A stretch of DNA of 64,000 bases, taken from contig NZ_LT899436.1 of assembly GCF_900198195.1 (NCBI RefSeq), forward strand, positions 1 through 64,000, read 5' to 3'. The position numbers and the translations under genes are program-made. This stretch comes from Tenacibaculum jejuense (GTDB lineage Bacteria > Bacteroidota > Bacteroidia > Flavobacteriales > Flavobacteriaceae). The first letter of the stretch is position 1. Every line of letters begins with the position of its first letter. Below the pieces are notes generated by a model that was not told the origin of the DNA, searched no databases, and was given only the letters and a program-made list of their open reading frames with translations. Positions 37,001 to 44,856 of the stretch are shown here, one piece after another.

Positions 37001-37446
37001 AAATCGATACTGATTTTGAGATTTTATTCCCAGATGATTACGTGAATTCTATCACAGAACGTTTGAATTTATACAAACAATTAGGCGAATTAGAATCGGA
37101 AGAAGCGTTACAAGTTTTTGAAACCAATTTAATTGATCGATTTGGTGAATATCCAACTCAAGTTCAAGATTTGTTAGATTCTGTTCGTATCAAATGGTTA
37201 GCAAAATCATTAGGATTAGAGAAAATCATTCTTAAACAAAAACGTATGATCGGATATTTTGTATCTGATCAGCAAAGTGATTTCTACAATACTGATGCTT
37301 TTACGAAAATGTTGATGTACGTTAAGCACAACTCCAAAAGCTGTGTGATGAAAGAAAAGCAAACTAAAAATGGTTTACGATTATTAATCACATTTATTAA
37401 GATTGACACGGTTAAAAAAGCGTTAGAAACCTTGCAGAAAGTATAA
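34045..37446 (+). CDS. mfd: Transcription-repair coupling factor Mfd
   Basis: This 1133-residue DNA translocase removes RNA polymerase stalled at lesions and recruits the excision nuclease. UvrB-like N-terminal modules (about 1-300) are followed by the RNA-polymerase interacting domain (about 445-540, ITLKELTNLEKGDYVTHIDHG), the translocase domains (Walker A GDVGFGKT, Lys609; DEEQ 704-707; ESGLDVPNANT) and a C-terminal TRCF domain. Start is TTG 34045, 16 bases after an exact -7 box. Unusual: residues 312-340 (RHAELVSAS through QVQGDG) are encoded by an in-frame copy of the dispersed palindrome element. Confidence 0.96.
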   Translation: MSKQTIVNYYQNATKVALVQQALQQEKNHFQLSNLVGSSLSFVISETFKTADKPFLFICNDKEEAAYYLNDLEQLLGEKNVLFYPGSYRRPYQIEETDNANVLLRSEVLNRINSRKKPAIIVTYPTALFEKVVTKKELEKNTLKVNQGENLSLDFINEVLFEYNFNRVDFVTEPGEFSVRGGIVDVFSFSNDEPYRIEFFGDEVDSIRTFDVETQLSKEKLTKVSIMPNVENKALQESRESFLKYISPKTVLLIKNQDLLTGNLDKFFRKAEVEFEKLSEDIKHSKPSELFCDGTLIKNQLQDFTVAYLDKRHAELVSASHSDKSAAHSGETLKQVQGDGKISFSVRSQPSFNKQFDLLIEDLNVHHSKGYTNYIFCANEKQAQRFQDIFEDADVEVHYETVVFPIYQGFIDEDQKIVCYTDHQIFERYHKFRLKNGYAKKQSITLKELTNLEKGDYVTHIDHGVGKFAGLQKIDVEGKKQEAIKLIYGDRDILYVSIHSLHKISKFNGKDGKSPKIFKLGSNAWKKIKQKTKTRVKEIAFNLIKLYAKRKLEKGHAFGPDTHMQHELEASFLYEDTPDQFSATQDVKADMEKDQPMDRLVCGDVGFGKTEVAIRAAFKAVDNGKQVAVLVPTTILAFQHFKTFSERLKQFPVQIDYLNRFRTAKQKKGVLEGVADGSVDIVIGTHQLTNKNVQFKDLGLLIIDEEQKFGVAAKDKLKTIKENVDTLTLTATPIPRTLQFSLMAARDLSVIKTPPPNRHPVETNVVRLSEDIMRDAISYEISRGGQVFFIHNRIENIKEVAGMLQRLVPSAKIGIGHGQMEGKKLEELMLAFMNGEFDVLVSTTIIESGLDVPNANTIFINNANNFGLSDLHQMRGRVGRSNKKAFCYFITPPYHMMTEEARKRIQALEMFSELGSGLNIAMKDLEIRGAGDLLGGEQSGFINDIGFDTYQKILKEAIEELKENEFKDLYPVDENAGPKEYVKEVQIDTDFEILFPDDYVNSITERLNLYKQLGELESEEALQVFETNLIDRFGEYPTQVQDLLDSVRIKWLAKSLGLEKIILKQKRMIGYFVSDQQSDFYNTDAFTKMLMYVKHNSKSCVMKEKQTKNGLRLLITFIKIDTVKKALETLQKV
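34978..35062. repeat. Palindrome element inserted in frame within mfd
   Basis: The 29-base left arm (34978-35006, CGTCATGCTGAACTTGTTTC then AGCATCTCA) and the right arm (35034-35062) are inverted copies differing at four positions. The differences (TG..CA versus CC..GG) are paired, so each arm also folds on itself. The frame stays open through all 85 bases. Confidence 0.85.
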
Positions 37447-37451
37447 TACAT

Positions 37452-37490
37452 AAACAGGTACCCGAGGTACTTGAAGGTACCTGTTTTTAT
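37452..37490 (+). terminator. mfd terminator
   Basis: AAACAGGTACC (37452-37462) and GGTACCTGTTT (37476-37486) form a perfect 11-bp stem followed by T. Confidence 0.75.
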
Positions 37491-37564
37491 TCCTTGTATA
37501 GCGAAAAACTTAGTCGAACGCAGTACTTGAAATTTGTTATAAATACCTGAAAAAAAAGAATATG

Positions 37565-37572
37565 TACATTTG
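37565..37572 (+). promoter_or_regulatory. -7 box of the first TlpA-like gene
   Basis: TACATTTG matches TAnnTTTG exactly, 30 bases before ATG 37603. Confidence 0.55.
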
Positions 37573-37602
37573 TCGTCAAATTCAAAAAATAAAAGAGTGA
37601 AG

Positions 37603-38934
37603 ATGAGAAAAATAGTTGCAATTTTAATCGTAACAATTTTTACAACACCAATATTTGGTCAGTCGATTTATGGAAACGCAAAAAATGCTTCAAAAGATGT
37701 AACCCTTTCATTAAGAAATATTCATAAAAGAACGATAAAAAAAATACCGATTCAAGAAACCAAGTTTAATACTGGAGATCTTGGAGGATTAGATGGTTAT
37801 TTTTTACTTATAAAAAACAGTAATTCAACTTATATCTATTTAAAACCTGAATTTAATTTAGAAGTAAATTTTGATGCAAAAGATTTTAATAAGACAGTCA
37901 GTTTTTCAGGGAAAGGAGCTAAGGTTAATAACTATCTGCTAGCCAAGAAAAAACTATTAAAAGAACGTTGGAAAGACACAGAAAGTTTTTACAATAGTGG
38001 GGAAAAGAACTTTTTATCTAAAGTTAGAGCGATTCATAAAGAGTTACAAAGTTTGGTATCTCAATTAGATGACGAGGATTTTAAAAAGCACGAATTGGAA
38101 AATTTGAAATATAATTATCTGAACGATATTTTTTATTATCCGCATGCGGTAAAATACAGAACAGGAACTGAACCAAAACTAAGTTCTGATGTTACTAGTG
38201 AATTAAAAGATGTGTTTTACGACGACGCAACACTTTATAGTATTTATCCATCTTACAGGAATTTAGCATCTAGTAAATGGAAGAAAGAATTAAAAAAAGC
38301 GACGAGTTTTAAGGAAATGGAAGCTTCTTTCAGAAAAATTAAAACCAATCAAATTTTTGTAGATGTAATTGTAGATGCGTTATATCGAATTTCAGATACA
38401 CCAGAAAAGTCGAAGTTTTATTATGAGTTGATTAGAAAGTATGTTCCTAATCAAGAATTTGTTAGTAAGGCAAGAAAAAAATACAATAAGGTAAAATCTA
38501 CTGCAATAGGAAAAAAGGCTCCTGGATTTACTTTTGAAGATAAAGATGGAAACAAAGTATCCTTAAAAGATTTTAAAGGGAAATATGTGTTTATTGATAT
38601 TTGGGCAACATGGTGTACTCCATGTTTAAAAGAAGTACCACATTTAAAAAAGCTAGCAACACAATATCAAGATAAAAACATCGTTTTTGTAGGAATTTCG
38701 GTAGATGAAAAGACAGAATACGACCTTTGGAAAAAGATGTTAAACGAAAAGGAATTAAATGGGGTTCAGTTGTTTGCAGACAATGCTTTCGATTCTGAGT
38801 TTGTGAGTGATTTTGGTGTAAGTTCTATTCCACGTTTAATTTTAATTTCACCTGAAGGAAAAATTGTAGAAAGTCATTTAAGTAAACCATCTCAAGAAAA
38901 AACAAAACAGCTTTTAAATAAGCTTTTAAAATAA
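37603..38934 (+). CDS. TlpA-family thioredoxin-like protein (first of a tandem pair)
   Basis: This 443-residue protein has a signal peptide (RKIVAILIVTIFTTPIFGQ). An N-terminal beta-rich and helical region (about 20-300) precedes a C-terminal thioredoxin domain (about 305-443) with the active site WATWCTPC (Cys338/Cys341) and a cis-Pro in SSIPRL. TlpA/ResA-type proteins reduce disulphides in the periplasm or participate in cytochrome maturation. ATG 37603 lies after an exact -7 box; an upstream in-frame TTG at 37570 falls within it. Its neighbour at 39021 is a paralogue. Confidence 0.85.
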   Translation: MRKIVAILIVTIFTTPIFGQSIYGNAKNASKDVTLSLRNIHKRTIKKIPIQETKFNTGDLGGLDGYFLLIKNSNSTYIYLKPEFNLEVNFDAKDFNKTVSFSGKGAKVNNYLLAKKKLLKERWKDTESFYNSGEKNFLSKVRAIHKELQSLVSQLDDEDFKKHELENLKYNYLNDIFYYPHAVKYRTGTEPKLSSDVTSELKDVFYDDATLYSIYPSYRNLASSKWKKELKKATSFKEMEASFRKIKTNQIFVDVIVDALYRISDTPEKSKFYYELIRKYVPNQEFVSKARKKYNKVKSTAIGKKAPGFTFEDKDGNKVSLKDFKGKYVFIDIWATWCTPCLKEVPHLKKLATQYQDKNIVFVGISVDEKTEYDLWKKMLNEKELNGVQLFADNAFDSEFVSDFGVSSIPRLILISPEGKIVESHLSKPSQEKTKQLLNKLLK

Positions 38935-39020
38935 CCACAGATTTTAAGTATAATTTAGGCATATTTATTGCTTAAGAAAAAGAGAAATGATTTAATTTGT
39001 AGCGGTGTAACGTAATGATT

Positions 39021-40376
39021 ATGAAAAAAATAGTTACTTGTTTATTACTATGTAGTATTACTAGTTTATTTGGACAAAAGATATTTTTTAATATTGAAAA
39101 TGATACTATTGGAAGTACTTTTTCTATCCGAAAAGTGACAAATGAAGTAGTGCGAAACATCACACTTAAAGAACTAAATTTCGAACTAGAAAAGATTAGT
39201 TTAGATGAAGGATATTACTATTTAGAAAAGGAAGATGAGCAAGTTGTTCTGTATATAAAACCAGAACACGAACTTACCATAAAGTTTGACTCGGAAGATT
39301 TTCGAAATTCAATGGAGTTTTCTGGAAAAGGAGCTTCAATTAATAAGTTTTTAGCTGAAAAAACAGCATCTCGTTTAAATGGAAATGAAAGCACACCAAA
39401 GTATTTCGATCGTGAATTTTATGAAGGTGATGAAAACGCATACCTCAGAAAGATAGATGGATATTACAAAGGACTCTATGGGATTTTATTCTCTGGAACT
39501 TTAGATAAAGATTTTGTTGATGAAGAAATGAAAAATCTTCAGTTTGGTTATTCCTTAGACTTATTGAGATTTGAAGATGCTAAATCTTTCTATCAATTCA
39601 AAGACAGTATTTATCCTTCAAAAAGGTTTTTAGAACCATTAAGTCATATTCATTTCGATACCGATCATCTTTTCGAAAAATACAATTCATATGCAGAGTT
39701 AAGTATTTTAAAATGGCGAAAAGATTTAGAAAATGCCGAGAATTTAAAAATGATGCGAGATATTGTCTCTTCAATTCGTACTGATGCTTTAAAACAAGGC
39801 GTTTTAGAGAGTTTGTTCGAATTAATGAGTAAAGATACTCCGCAACGCACAAGAGACTATTTTAGCCTTATAAAATCAAATTCTTCTACATTAGAATTAA
39901 TTACTGAAGCACGAGTAAAGTATGATGAGGTTCGTTTAGTTGAAGCTTCAAAAAACTTATCTAAATTCGATTTTTTAACAAAACATGAAGAAAATGTAAA
40001 GCTTTCTGAATACAAAGGGAACTACATTCTAATGAATATTTGGGCTTCTTGGTGTGAAACCTGTATTAGAGATTTTAAAACGTTAGATAAGCTTAAAGAT
40101 GATTATCACGATTACAATATTGTTTTTGTCAATATTTCTGTAGATAAAAAAGAAGATTTTGAAAAGTGGAAAAGTATTGTTGAAAAAACAAATAAAAAAG
40201 GCACACATTTATTTTTCAATGGATCCAAAGGAAAGTTTGTGAAAACCTATAATATTTCTTCATTTCCTACAGTAGTATTATTATCTGATAAAGGAAAAAT
40301 TTTAGATGATAAACTGAAAATCAACAGTAAAAAAACAAGAAAAACCTTAAATAAGATTCTTAAAGTAAAATTATAG
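39021..40376 (+). CDS. TlpA-family thioredoxin-like protein (second of a tandem pair)
   Basis: This protein of about 451 residues has a signal peptide ending LFGQ and the same layout as its upstream neighbour, with shared blocks in both halves (LYIKPEHELTIKFDSEDF versus YLKPEFNLEVNFDAKDF). The active site is WASWCETC (Cys345/Cys348): an acid replaces the Pro-containing pair, suggesting a different redox potential. The cis-Pro is kept in SSFPTV. ATG 39015 is also possible. TTAATTTG at about 38992-38999 is a near-match to the -7 box. The pair arose by tandem duplication and then diverged; that is inference from the comparison. Confidence 0.83.
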   Translation: MKKIVTCLLLCSITSLFGQKIFFNIENDTIGSTFSIRKVTNEVVRNITLKELNFELEKISLDEGYYYLEKEDEQVVLYIKPEHELTIKFDSEDFRNSMEFSGKGASINKFLAEKTASRLNGNESTPKYFDREFYEGDENAYLRKIDGYYKGLYGILFSGTLDKDFVDEEMKNLQFGYSLDLLRFEDAKSFYQFKDSIYPSKRFLEPLSHIHFDTDHLFEKYNSYAELSILKWRKDLENAENLKMMRDIVSSIRTDALKQGVLESLFELMSKDTPQRTRDYFSLIKSNSSTLELITEARVKYDEVRLVEASKNLSKFDFLTKHEENVKLSEYKGNYILMNIWASWCETCIRDFKTLDKLKDDYHDYNIVFVNISVDKKEDFEKWKSIVEKTNKKGTHLFFNGSKGKFVKTYNISSFPTVVLLSDKGKILDDKLKINSKKTRKTLNKILKVKL

Positions 40377-40394
40377 AAGTTAAAAGGCATTCCC

Positions 40395-40402
40395 TATTTT
40401 TG
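40395..40402 (+). promoter_or_regulatory. -7 box six bases before an ATG
   Basis: TATTTTTG matches TAnnTTTG exactly and lies only six bases before ATG 40409, so the mRNA could be leaderless or nearly so. Confidence 0.55.
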
Positions 40403-40408
40403 CCGAGA

Positions 40409-41143
40409 ATGCACATAGATTATATACTTCAAATAGGTGAATTTCACACCAATCATTGCGAAGACTTTTTACTTATTGAAAATACAGCAGATCATGAAAA
40501 ACTAGTGGCTGTTTTCGATGGTTGTTCATCTGGAAATGAATCTGTTTTCGCCTCAATTTTATTTGGGAAACTATTAAGAAATATCAGTAAAAAAGAGTTT
40601 CACAAAGATTTTATCACAAAAGAAAAGACGAATTTATCGGATAAACTGTACAGCATTTCTAAACAATTCTTCAATGAACTAAAAGTAATTAAAAACCTGT
40701 TAGATTTAGATGTCTATGAACTACTTTCTACTCTAATTTTGGCTATTGTAAATACAGAAACAAAGGCAGCAGAAATTTTAATAGCTGGAGATGGCTTAAT
40801 TACTGTTAATCAAAAACATTATGATTTTGAAAGTAATGATAAACCGAATTATTTAGCATATCATTTAAAAGATTCTTTCCTCGATTGGTATCATAATCAA
40901 ACACAAAAAATTACGGTTCCTAATTTTAAAACGCTTAGTTTAGCCACAGATGGAATTTTTGCTTTTAAAAACTTAAAAAATAGCAAAGCGTATAAGTCTG
41001 AAGATGAAATTATTAGTTTTCTCTTACATGAAGAAAAGTCAATGACATTAAAGTCGAAAATTAAGACTCTAGAAAGAAACTTTGATTATGTTCCTACAGA
41101 TGATATTGCAATTATTAAAATAGAAAGTTACATAAATGAATAA
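40409..41143 (+). CDS. PP2C-like serine/threonine phosphatase
   Basis: This 244-residue protein shows a diverged PP2C pattern: HCEDFLLIE near the N terminus (the GxxHxxNED position), VAVFDGCSSGNES (the VxDGMGG position), ATDGIFAF (the SDGL position) and PTDDIAIIKIE (the DDxT position). Asp residues of the metal site appear retained, so it may be active, in cytosolic signalling. Start ATG 40409 is preferred over TTG 40400, which lies inside the promoter. Its 3' end overlaps the transporter gene by 8 bp, so they are co-translated. Confidence 0.72.
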   Translation: MHIDYILQIGEFHTNHCEDFLLIENTADHEKLVAVFDGCSSGNESVFASILFGKLLRNISKKEFHKDFITKEKTNLSDKLYSISKQFFNELKVIKNLLDLDVYELLSTLILAIVNTETKAAEILIAGDGLITVNQKHYDFESNDKPNYLAYHLKDSFLDWYHNQTQKITVPNFKTLSLATDGIFAFKNLKNSKAYKSEDEIISFLLHEEKSMTLKSKIKTLERNFDYVPTDDIAIIKIESYINE

Positions 41144-41996
41144 TTCACATTTTAAAAAAGTTTTAGGCTTACTTTTAGCTACTTTTTTTATTAGTACATC
41201 AGGAGTTTTAGGCCGATACATTGCCATGCCTTCTGAGGTAATTATCTTTTTCAGAGCGGCTTTTGCTATGGTAATTTTGTTTGTGTTTTTACAAATTAAA
41301 AAAGAACCATTATCGTTAAAATCTAAAAGTCATTTTTCACCATTTCTTATCTCGGGTGTTTTTATGGGAATTCATTGGATTACTTATTTTTACGCATTAA
41401 AATTGTCGAATGTTGCAGTAGGAATGTTGTCTTTGTATACATTTCCTGTTCTTATTGCTTTCTTAGAACCAGTTTTTTTAAAAGTGAAGTTCAATCCGAT
41501 TTACATTGTTCTTGGAGTTTTAGTTTTACTCGGTTTATATATTTTATCACCAGATTTTACTTTTGAAAACACAACCGTTCAAGGTATGGCTTTTGGTGTA
41601 GTTTCTGCATTGTGTTATGCCATTCGAATTTTAATTTTAAAACGTTATGTTAGTCAGTATAACGGTGTGGTTTTAATGTTTTATCAAACCGTAATTATTT
41701 CGGTTTGCCTCTTCCCTACACTATTTTTTATGGATATTTCTGGTGTACAAAGTCAGTTACCATATTTGTTGTTACTTGCTTTTTTAACTACAGCAATCGG
41801 TCACAGTTTAATGGTATATTCGTTACAGTTTTTCACAGCATCAACTACGAGTATTATTAGTAGTGTACAGCCAATTTTCGGAATTATTCTAGCATTCATT
41901 TTCTTACATGAAATTCCAAATATGAATACATTAATCGGTGGAAGTTTAATTTTAGCGACTGTAGTTATAGAAAGTGTTCGAAGTAAGAAAAAGTAA
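41136..41996 (+). CDS. DMT-superfamily (EamA) transporter
   Basis: This 286-residue protein has ten predicted membrane helices in two EamA repeats of five (about 1-140 and 145-286), each with the Gly/Pro-rich motif of drug/metabolite exporters (GIHWITYFYALKLSNVAVGM; SVQPIFGIILAFIFLHE). It is an inner-membrane permease and substrate is unknown. It overlaps the PP2C-like gene by 8 bp and ends one base before the convergent ACP-like gene. Confidence 0.88.
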   Translation: MNNSHFKKVLGLLLATFFISTSGVLGRYIAMPSEVIIFFRAAFAMVILFVFLQIKKEPLSLKSKSHFSPFLISGVFMGIHWITYFYALKLSNVAVGMLSLYTFPVLIAFLEPVFLKVKFNPIYIVLGVLVLLGLYILSPDFTFENTTVQGMAFGVVSALCYAIRILILKRYVSQYNGVVLMFYQTVIISVCLFPTLFFMDISGVQSQLPYLLLLAFLTTAIGHSLMVYSLQFFTASTTSIISSVQPIFGIILAFIFLHEIPNMNTLIGGSLILATVVIESVRSKKK

Positions 41997-41997
41997 G

Positions 41998-42585
41998 TTA
42001 ATCAATACCTAAATCTCTTGTCATAACATGATGAAGTTCAATCTCATTTACAGGTAAACCAACAGAATCACTTACTATTCCAATAACGACTCGTTGGATA
42101 TCATATGCAGAAATTGGTTCTGTAAGATCAATGATTTTTCGATAATTCAAAGAAATTATCCAGTCGATTAATTGTTCGATATTACCTTTTGTTACAGGAG
42201 ATTTACGTTTGAAAATTTTCAAACCTAAAACTTTAACATGCGTATCTAATTTATCGTTAAAATCTAAAGGAACTAATTCTGGTAGCGTAAGTTGTAAAGA
42301 TCTTTCTAAATCTTTCCATTGAAAAGCTAAATGATCAAGTTTAAAAACATCTATTATTGGGGTTTTGAAATGAATAGTTGTAGTACTTGAAGTAGTTTTT
42401 AAAATCGCATTTTGAATGCGTGTAAAAAGAAGCTCCTTTCTTGTATTATTTTGATGTAAAACTCGCTTAGTTACAGCATTTATTAAATCTTGAACGGTGT
42501 AGATTTGCTCACATTCCTGATCTGGAATATCAATTTTAAACGTTTTCTCTATACTAACAATAAGTTCAACACTATCTAGTCCCAT
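41998..42585 (-). CDS. Acyl-carrier-like protein with permuted halves
   Basis: The N terminus of this 195-residue protein, MGLDSVELIVSIEKTFKIDI, matches the second half of an acyl carrier protein from the Asp-Ser (phosphopantetheine) motif onward. The C terminus (YDIQRVVIGIVSDSVGLP and on to DLGID, where the protein ends) matches the first half up to the residue before that serine. The ~100 residues between are unlike ACP. A simple 5' truncation is excluded because the neighbouring gene ends 7 bp upstream. Related short proteins beginning MGLD(S/T)VEL exist in other bacteria (from memory), with unclear function. It follows the kinase-like gene in one operon. Confidence 0.6.
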   Translation of the reverse strand: MGLDSVELIVSIEKTFKIDIPDQECEQIYTVQDLINAVTKRVLHQNNTRKELLFTRIQNAILKTTSSTTTIHFKTPIIDVFKLDHLAFQWKDLERSLQLTLPELVPLDFNDKLDTHVKVLGLKIFKRKSPVTKGNIEQLIDWIISLNYRKIIDLTEPISAYDIQRVVIGIVSDSVGLPVNEIELHHVMTRDLGID

Positions 42586-42592
42586 AAAAAAC

Positions 42593-43654
42593 TTATCGCA
42601 TAGTTACATCCTCGTAATTTCGTCTAACAAAGTCTAAAGCACTTTCAAGAACTTCCCCCATGTTTTTACTCTTTTTAAAAGAAATATCTTTCGTAAAATC
42701 ATGAATCTGCATTTTTAACTGTTCGATGTTTGCATCATTAGAAATTTCATCATTTTTCATACAGAAAATCAATTCATTTAAACGATCTTCAGAAGATAAA
42801 ATACGTTTAGCTACAATCGATCTTTCTTCCAGTTTATATTGCTCAATAGAGTTTTCTTGAAGCTTATTCCCTACCAGCTGTACCATCGGATAATTTTCTT
42901 TAAAAAACTGCGGATAATAGACTTTAAATTTCCCTTCGAAACATTGTTGATCAAAGTCAATTGCTCTAATTTTATATACTACACTATCAAAATCGTGAGT
43001 AGGAACAATAACATAATTGTACGAACGCATATCACCTAACAAACGAATCATACAACGTTCGTTGAATTTTACAAACTCTTTGGCAATTTGAGATTTTTGA
43101 GGTTCAGTACATTTAGGTAAAATTTCTTTAATAAAAGTATCTCCAGGAATTCCAGCAATATGTTCTTCAATCAAAGTGTCTTTATACACCAAAAAGTTAA
43201 GGTTGTATGGTGATAAAATATGTTCTAGTTCTAAACCATAAACACGTGAAGCATCTGTTTTCTTTACGTAGAAATAGGTATAATTATCATTTAAAACGTT
43301 TCTCACTTTCACACGGAAAGGTTTTGAGTTTCCAAAAGTACAGTAATCAACTGCATCAATATTTAAATATTGAATATTGTCTTCGTTTCCGTTGGAGTGT
43401 AAAATATTGTAGACTTTCTTTAAACTCAAATCAATTTCTTGTCGGTCGAATTCAGAGAAATAAACACGTACCCAAAGTGTATCTTCATCGTTCTTATCAT
43501 ACACAACAACAGAACCTTGAAAACGGAGTAAATCTTCATAAAAAATTGGAATCTTAATATTTCTACTGTGTTCTATCAAGTAATCATTTAAAAAATGATT
43601 GATAGGAAAAGCAGGTTTTTTCTTCGACATTAATTTTTCTTCTGAATGCTCCAT
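42593..43654 (-). CDS. Conserved protein with a kinase-like catalytic loop (unknown)
   Basis: This 353-residue protein has no signal peptide. Around residues 240-300 the run RMIRLLGDMRSYNYVIVP then IRAIDFDQQCFEG resembles a phosphotransferase catalytic loop (Asp...Asn) followed by a DFD metal-binding motif, as in HipA or aminoglycoside phosphotransferases. Overall similarity to a named family was not recognised. The start at ATG 43654 (or 43630) is chosen; the frame stays open upstream but overlaps the divergent TonB-like gene's control region. It is co-transcribed with the ACP-like gene (7 bp gap). Confidence 0.55.
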   Translation of the reverse strand: MEHSEEKLMSKKKPAFPINHFLNDYLIEHSRNIKIPIFYEDLLRFQGSVVVYDKNDEDTLWVRVYFSEFDRQEIDLSLKKVYNILHSNGNEDNIQYLNIDAVDYCTFGNSKPFRVKVRNVLNDNYTYFYVKKTDASRVYGLELEHILSPYNLNFLVYKDTLIEEHIAGIPGDTFIKEILPKCTEPQKSQIAKEFVKFNERCMIRLLGDMRSYNYVIVPTHDFDSVVYKIRAIDFDQQCFEGKFKVYYPQFFKENYPMVQLVGNKLQENSIEQYKLEERSIVAKRILSSEDRLNELIFCMKNDEISNDANIEQLKMQIHDFTKDISFKKSKNMGEVLESALDFVRRNYEDVTMR

Positions 43655-43738
43655 TGGGGTGTTTTTTTCAAATGTAAGTATTTTAAATGAAGATTTTTTG
43701 GAATAGTATTTGCGACCGAAACGAAAAGCGAAAAGACT

Positions 43739-44806
43739 ATGAAAAACTACAAGATTACTATTCCAGAACCTTGCCATGAAAACTGGCAAAAAATGACTCC
43801 AAATGAAAAAGGAAGATTTTGTGCTTCTTGCTCTAAAACTGTAGTTGATTTTACTACAAAAACAACAAAAGAAATTCAAACATATCTTACAGAAAATAAA
43901 GGAAAAAGAGTTTGTGGTCATTTCTACAGAAAGCAATTAGATTCCATAGTAATTCAACTGCCAGATACTGTTTTTAATACGAATTTATCTTTTCAAAAAC
44001 TATTTTTTCTAGCTTTACTTATTGCGATGGGAACTACATTATTTAGTTGTAAAACAGAACAAAAAACTCAAAAAATAGAAAAAGTGATGTTGATAGATAG
44101 CATTACTCAAGTTGAAAAAACAATAGATTCTTTAACAGTTTTCAATCCGAAAGATTCTAAGATGAAAACTTCTTGTGAAACGAAATCCATTACTAGTGAA
44201 GAAGTACCTGTTGTTGGAGGTTTACCTAAACCTGAAGAAATAGAAATTGTAGAAGATGGAGAAGTAATTGTTGAGATAATGGGAGACATAGCTGAAGAAG
44301 AAGTTTTGGCTACAGGAGGTGTACCTATTGTAGAAAATTATGTTGAAAGAATAGACGAAGTTTCCAAGTTACTTGAAAATTTAAAAGAAGAAGATGAAAT
44401 TGAGTCTGTGGAGGGAAACTTTATAACTGAAGAAAAGAAGGTTCAAGAATTTTACTCTTTTCGTTTTGTAGAAAAACAACCAAGATTTAAAGGAGTTGTT
44501 AAAAGAGCAAATGAAACATGGGAAAAGAATTTTGAACGAAAGATGAATGAATTCGTGACAAAAAACTTTGATTTTTCAACTACTGAAAACTTAGATTTAT
44601 CGAAAGGAAAAAAGAGAATGTATGCTCAAATTACAATTGATAGTTCAGGTAATGTAACTAATATTGAAACTAGAGCACCGCATCTTACACTAAAAGAAGA
44701 ACTCAAAAAACTGTTTGAAAAACTACCGCGATTTATTCCAGGAAAACACAATGGAAAAAATGTAAGTGTTCGCTATACAATTCCAATAACTTTTATGGTC
44801 GAGTAA
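43739..44806 (+). CDS. Energy transducer TonB-like protein
   Basis: This 355-residue protein has an N-terminal Cys-rich segment (FCASCSKTVVDF, about 27-38; a CxxC plus PCHENW) and a membrane helix (KLFFLALLIAMGTTLFSC, about 87-104). A long acidic linker (about 105-240) leads to a TonB C-terminal-like domain (about 255-355: RMYAQITIDSSGNVTNIE and YTIPITFMVE). This layout, with the cytoplasmic-looking CxxC, is frequent in Bacteroidota. The TonB-dependent receptor it would serve is not in the window. Confidence 0.8.
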   Translation: MKNYKITIPEPCHENWQKMTPNEKGRFCASCSKTVVDFTTKTTKEIQTYLTENKGKRVCGHFYRKQLDSIVIQLPDTVFNTNLSFQKLFFLALLIAMGTTLFSCKTEQKTQKIEKVMLIDSITQVEKTIDSLTVFNPKDSKMKTSCETKSITSEEVPVVGGLPKPEEIEIVEDGEVIVEIMGDIAEEEVLATGGVPIVENYVERIDEVSKLLENLKEEDEIESVEGNFITEEKKVQEFYSFRFVEKQPRFKGVVKRANETWEKNFERKMNEFVTKNFDFSTTENLDLSKGKKRMYAQITIDSSGNVTNIETRAPHLTLKEELKKLFEKLPRFIPGKHNGKNVSVRYTIPITFMVE

Positions 44807-44817
44807 CACATTATAAG

Positions 44818-44825
44818 TACATTTG
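44818..44825 (+). promoter_or_regulatory. -7 box of the adenylate-kinase-like gene
   Basis: TACATTTG matches TAnnTTTG exactly, 31 bases before ATG 44857. Confidence 0.55.
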
Positions 44826-44856
44826 TAGATAAACAATTGAAATAGAAATTAAAAAG

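Noticed and set aside
41998..42585. 5'-truncated or frameshifted ACP gene
   Set aside because: The upstream gene ends only 7 bp away with no space for a missing half, and the missing half is found at the C terminus instead.
43655..43936. N-terminal extension of the kinase-like gene to 43936
   Set aside because: The extra 94 codons overlap the start and coding region of the divergent TonB-like gene and contain Phe/Ser-rich antisense sequence; ATG 43654 or 43630 is better.
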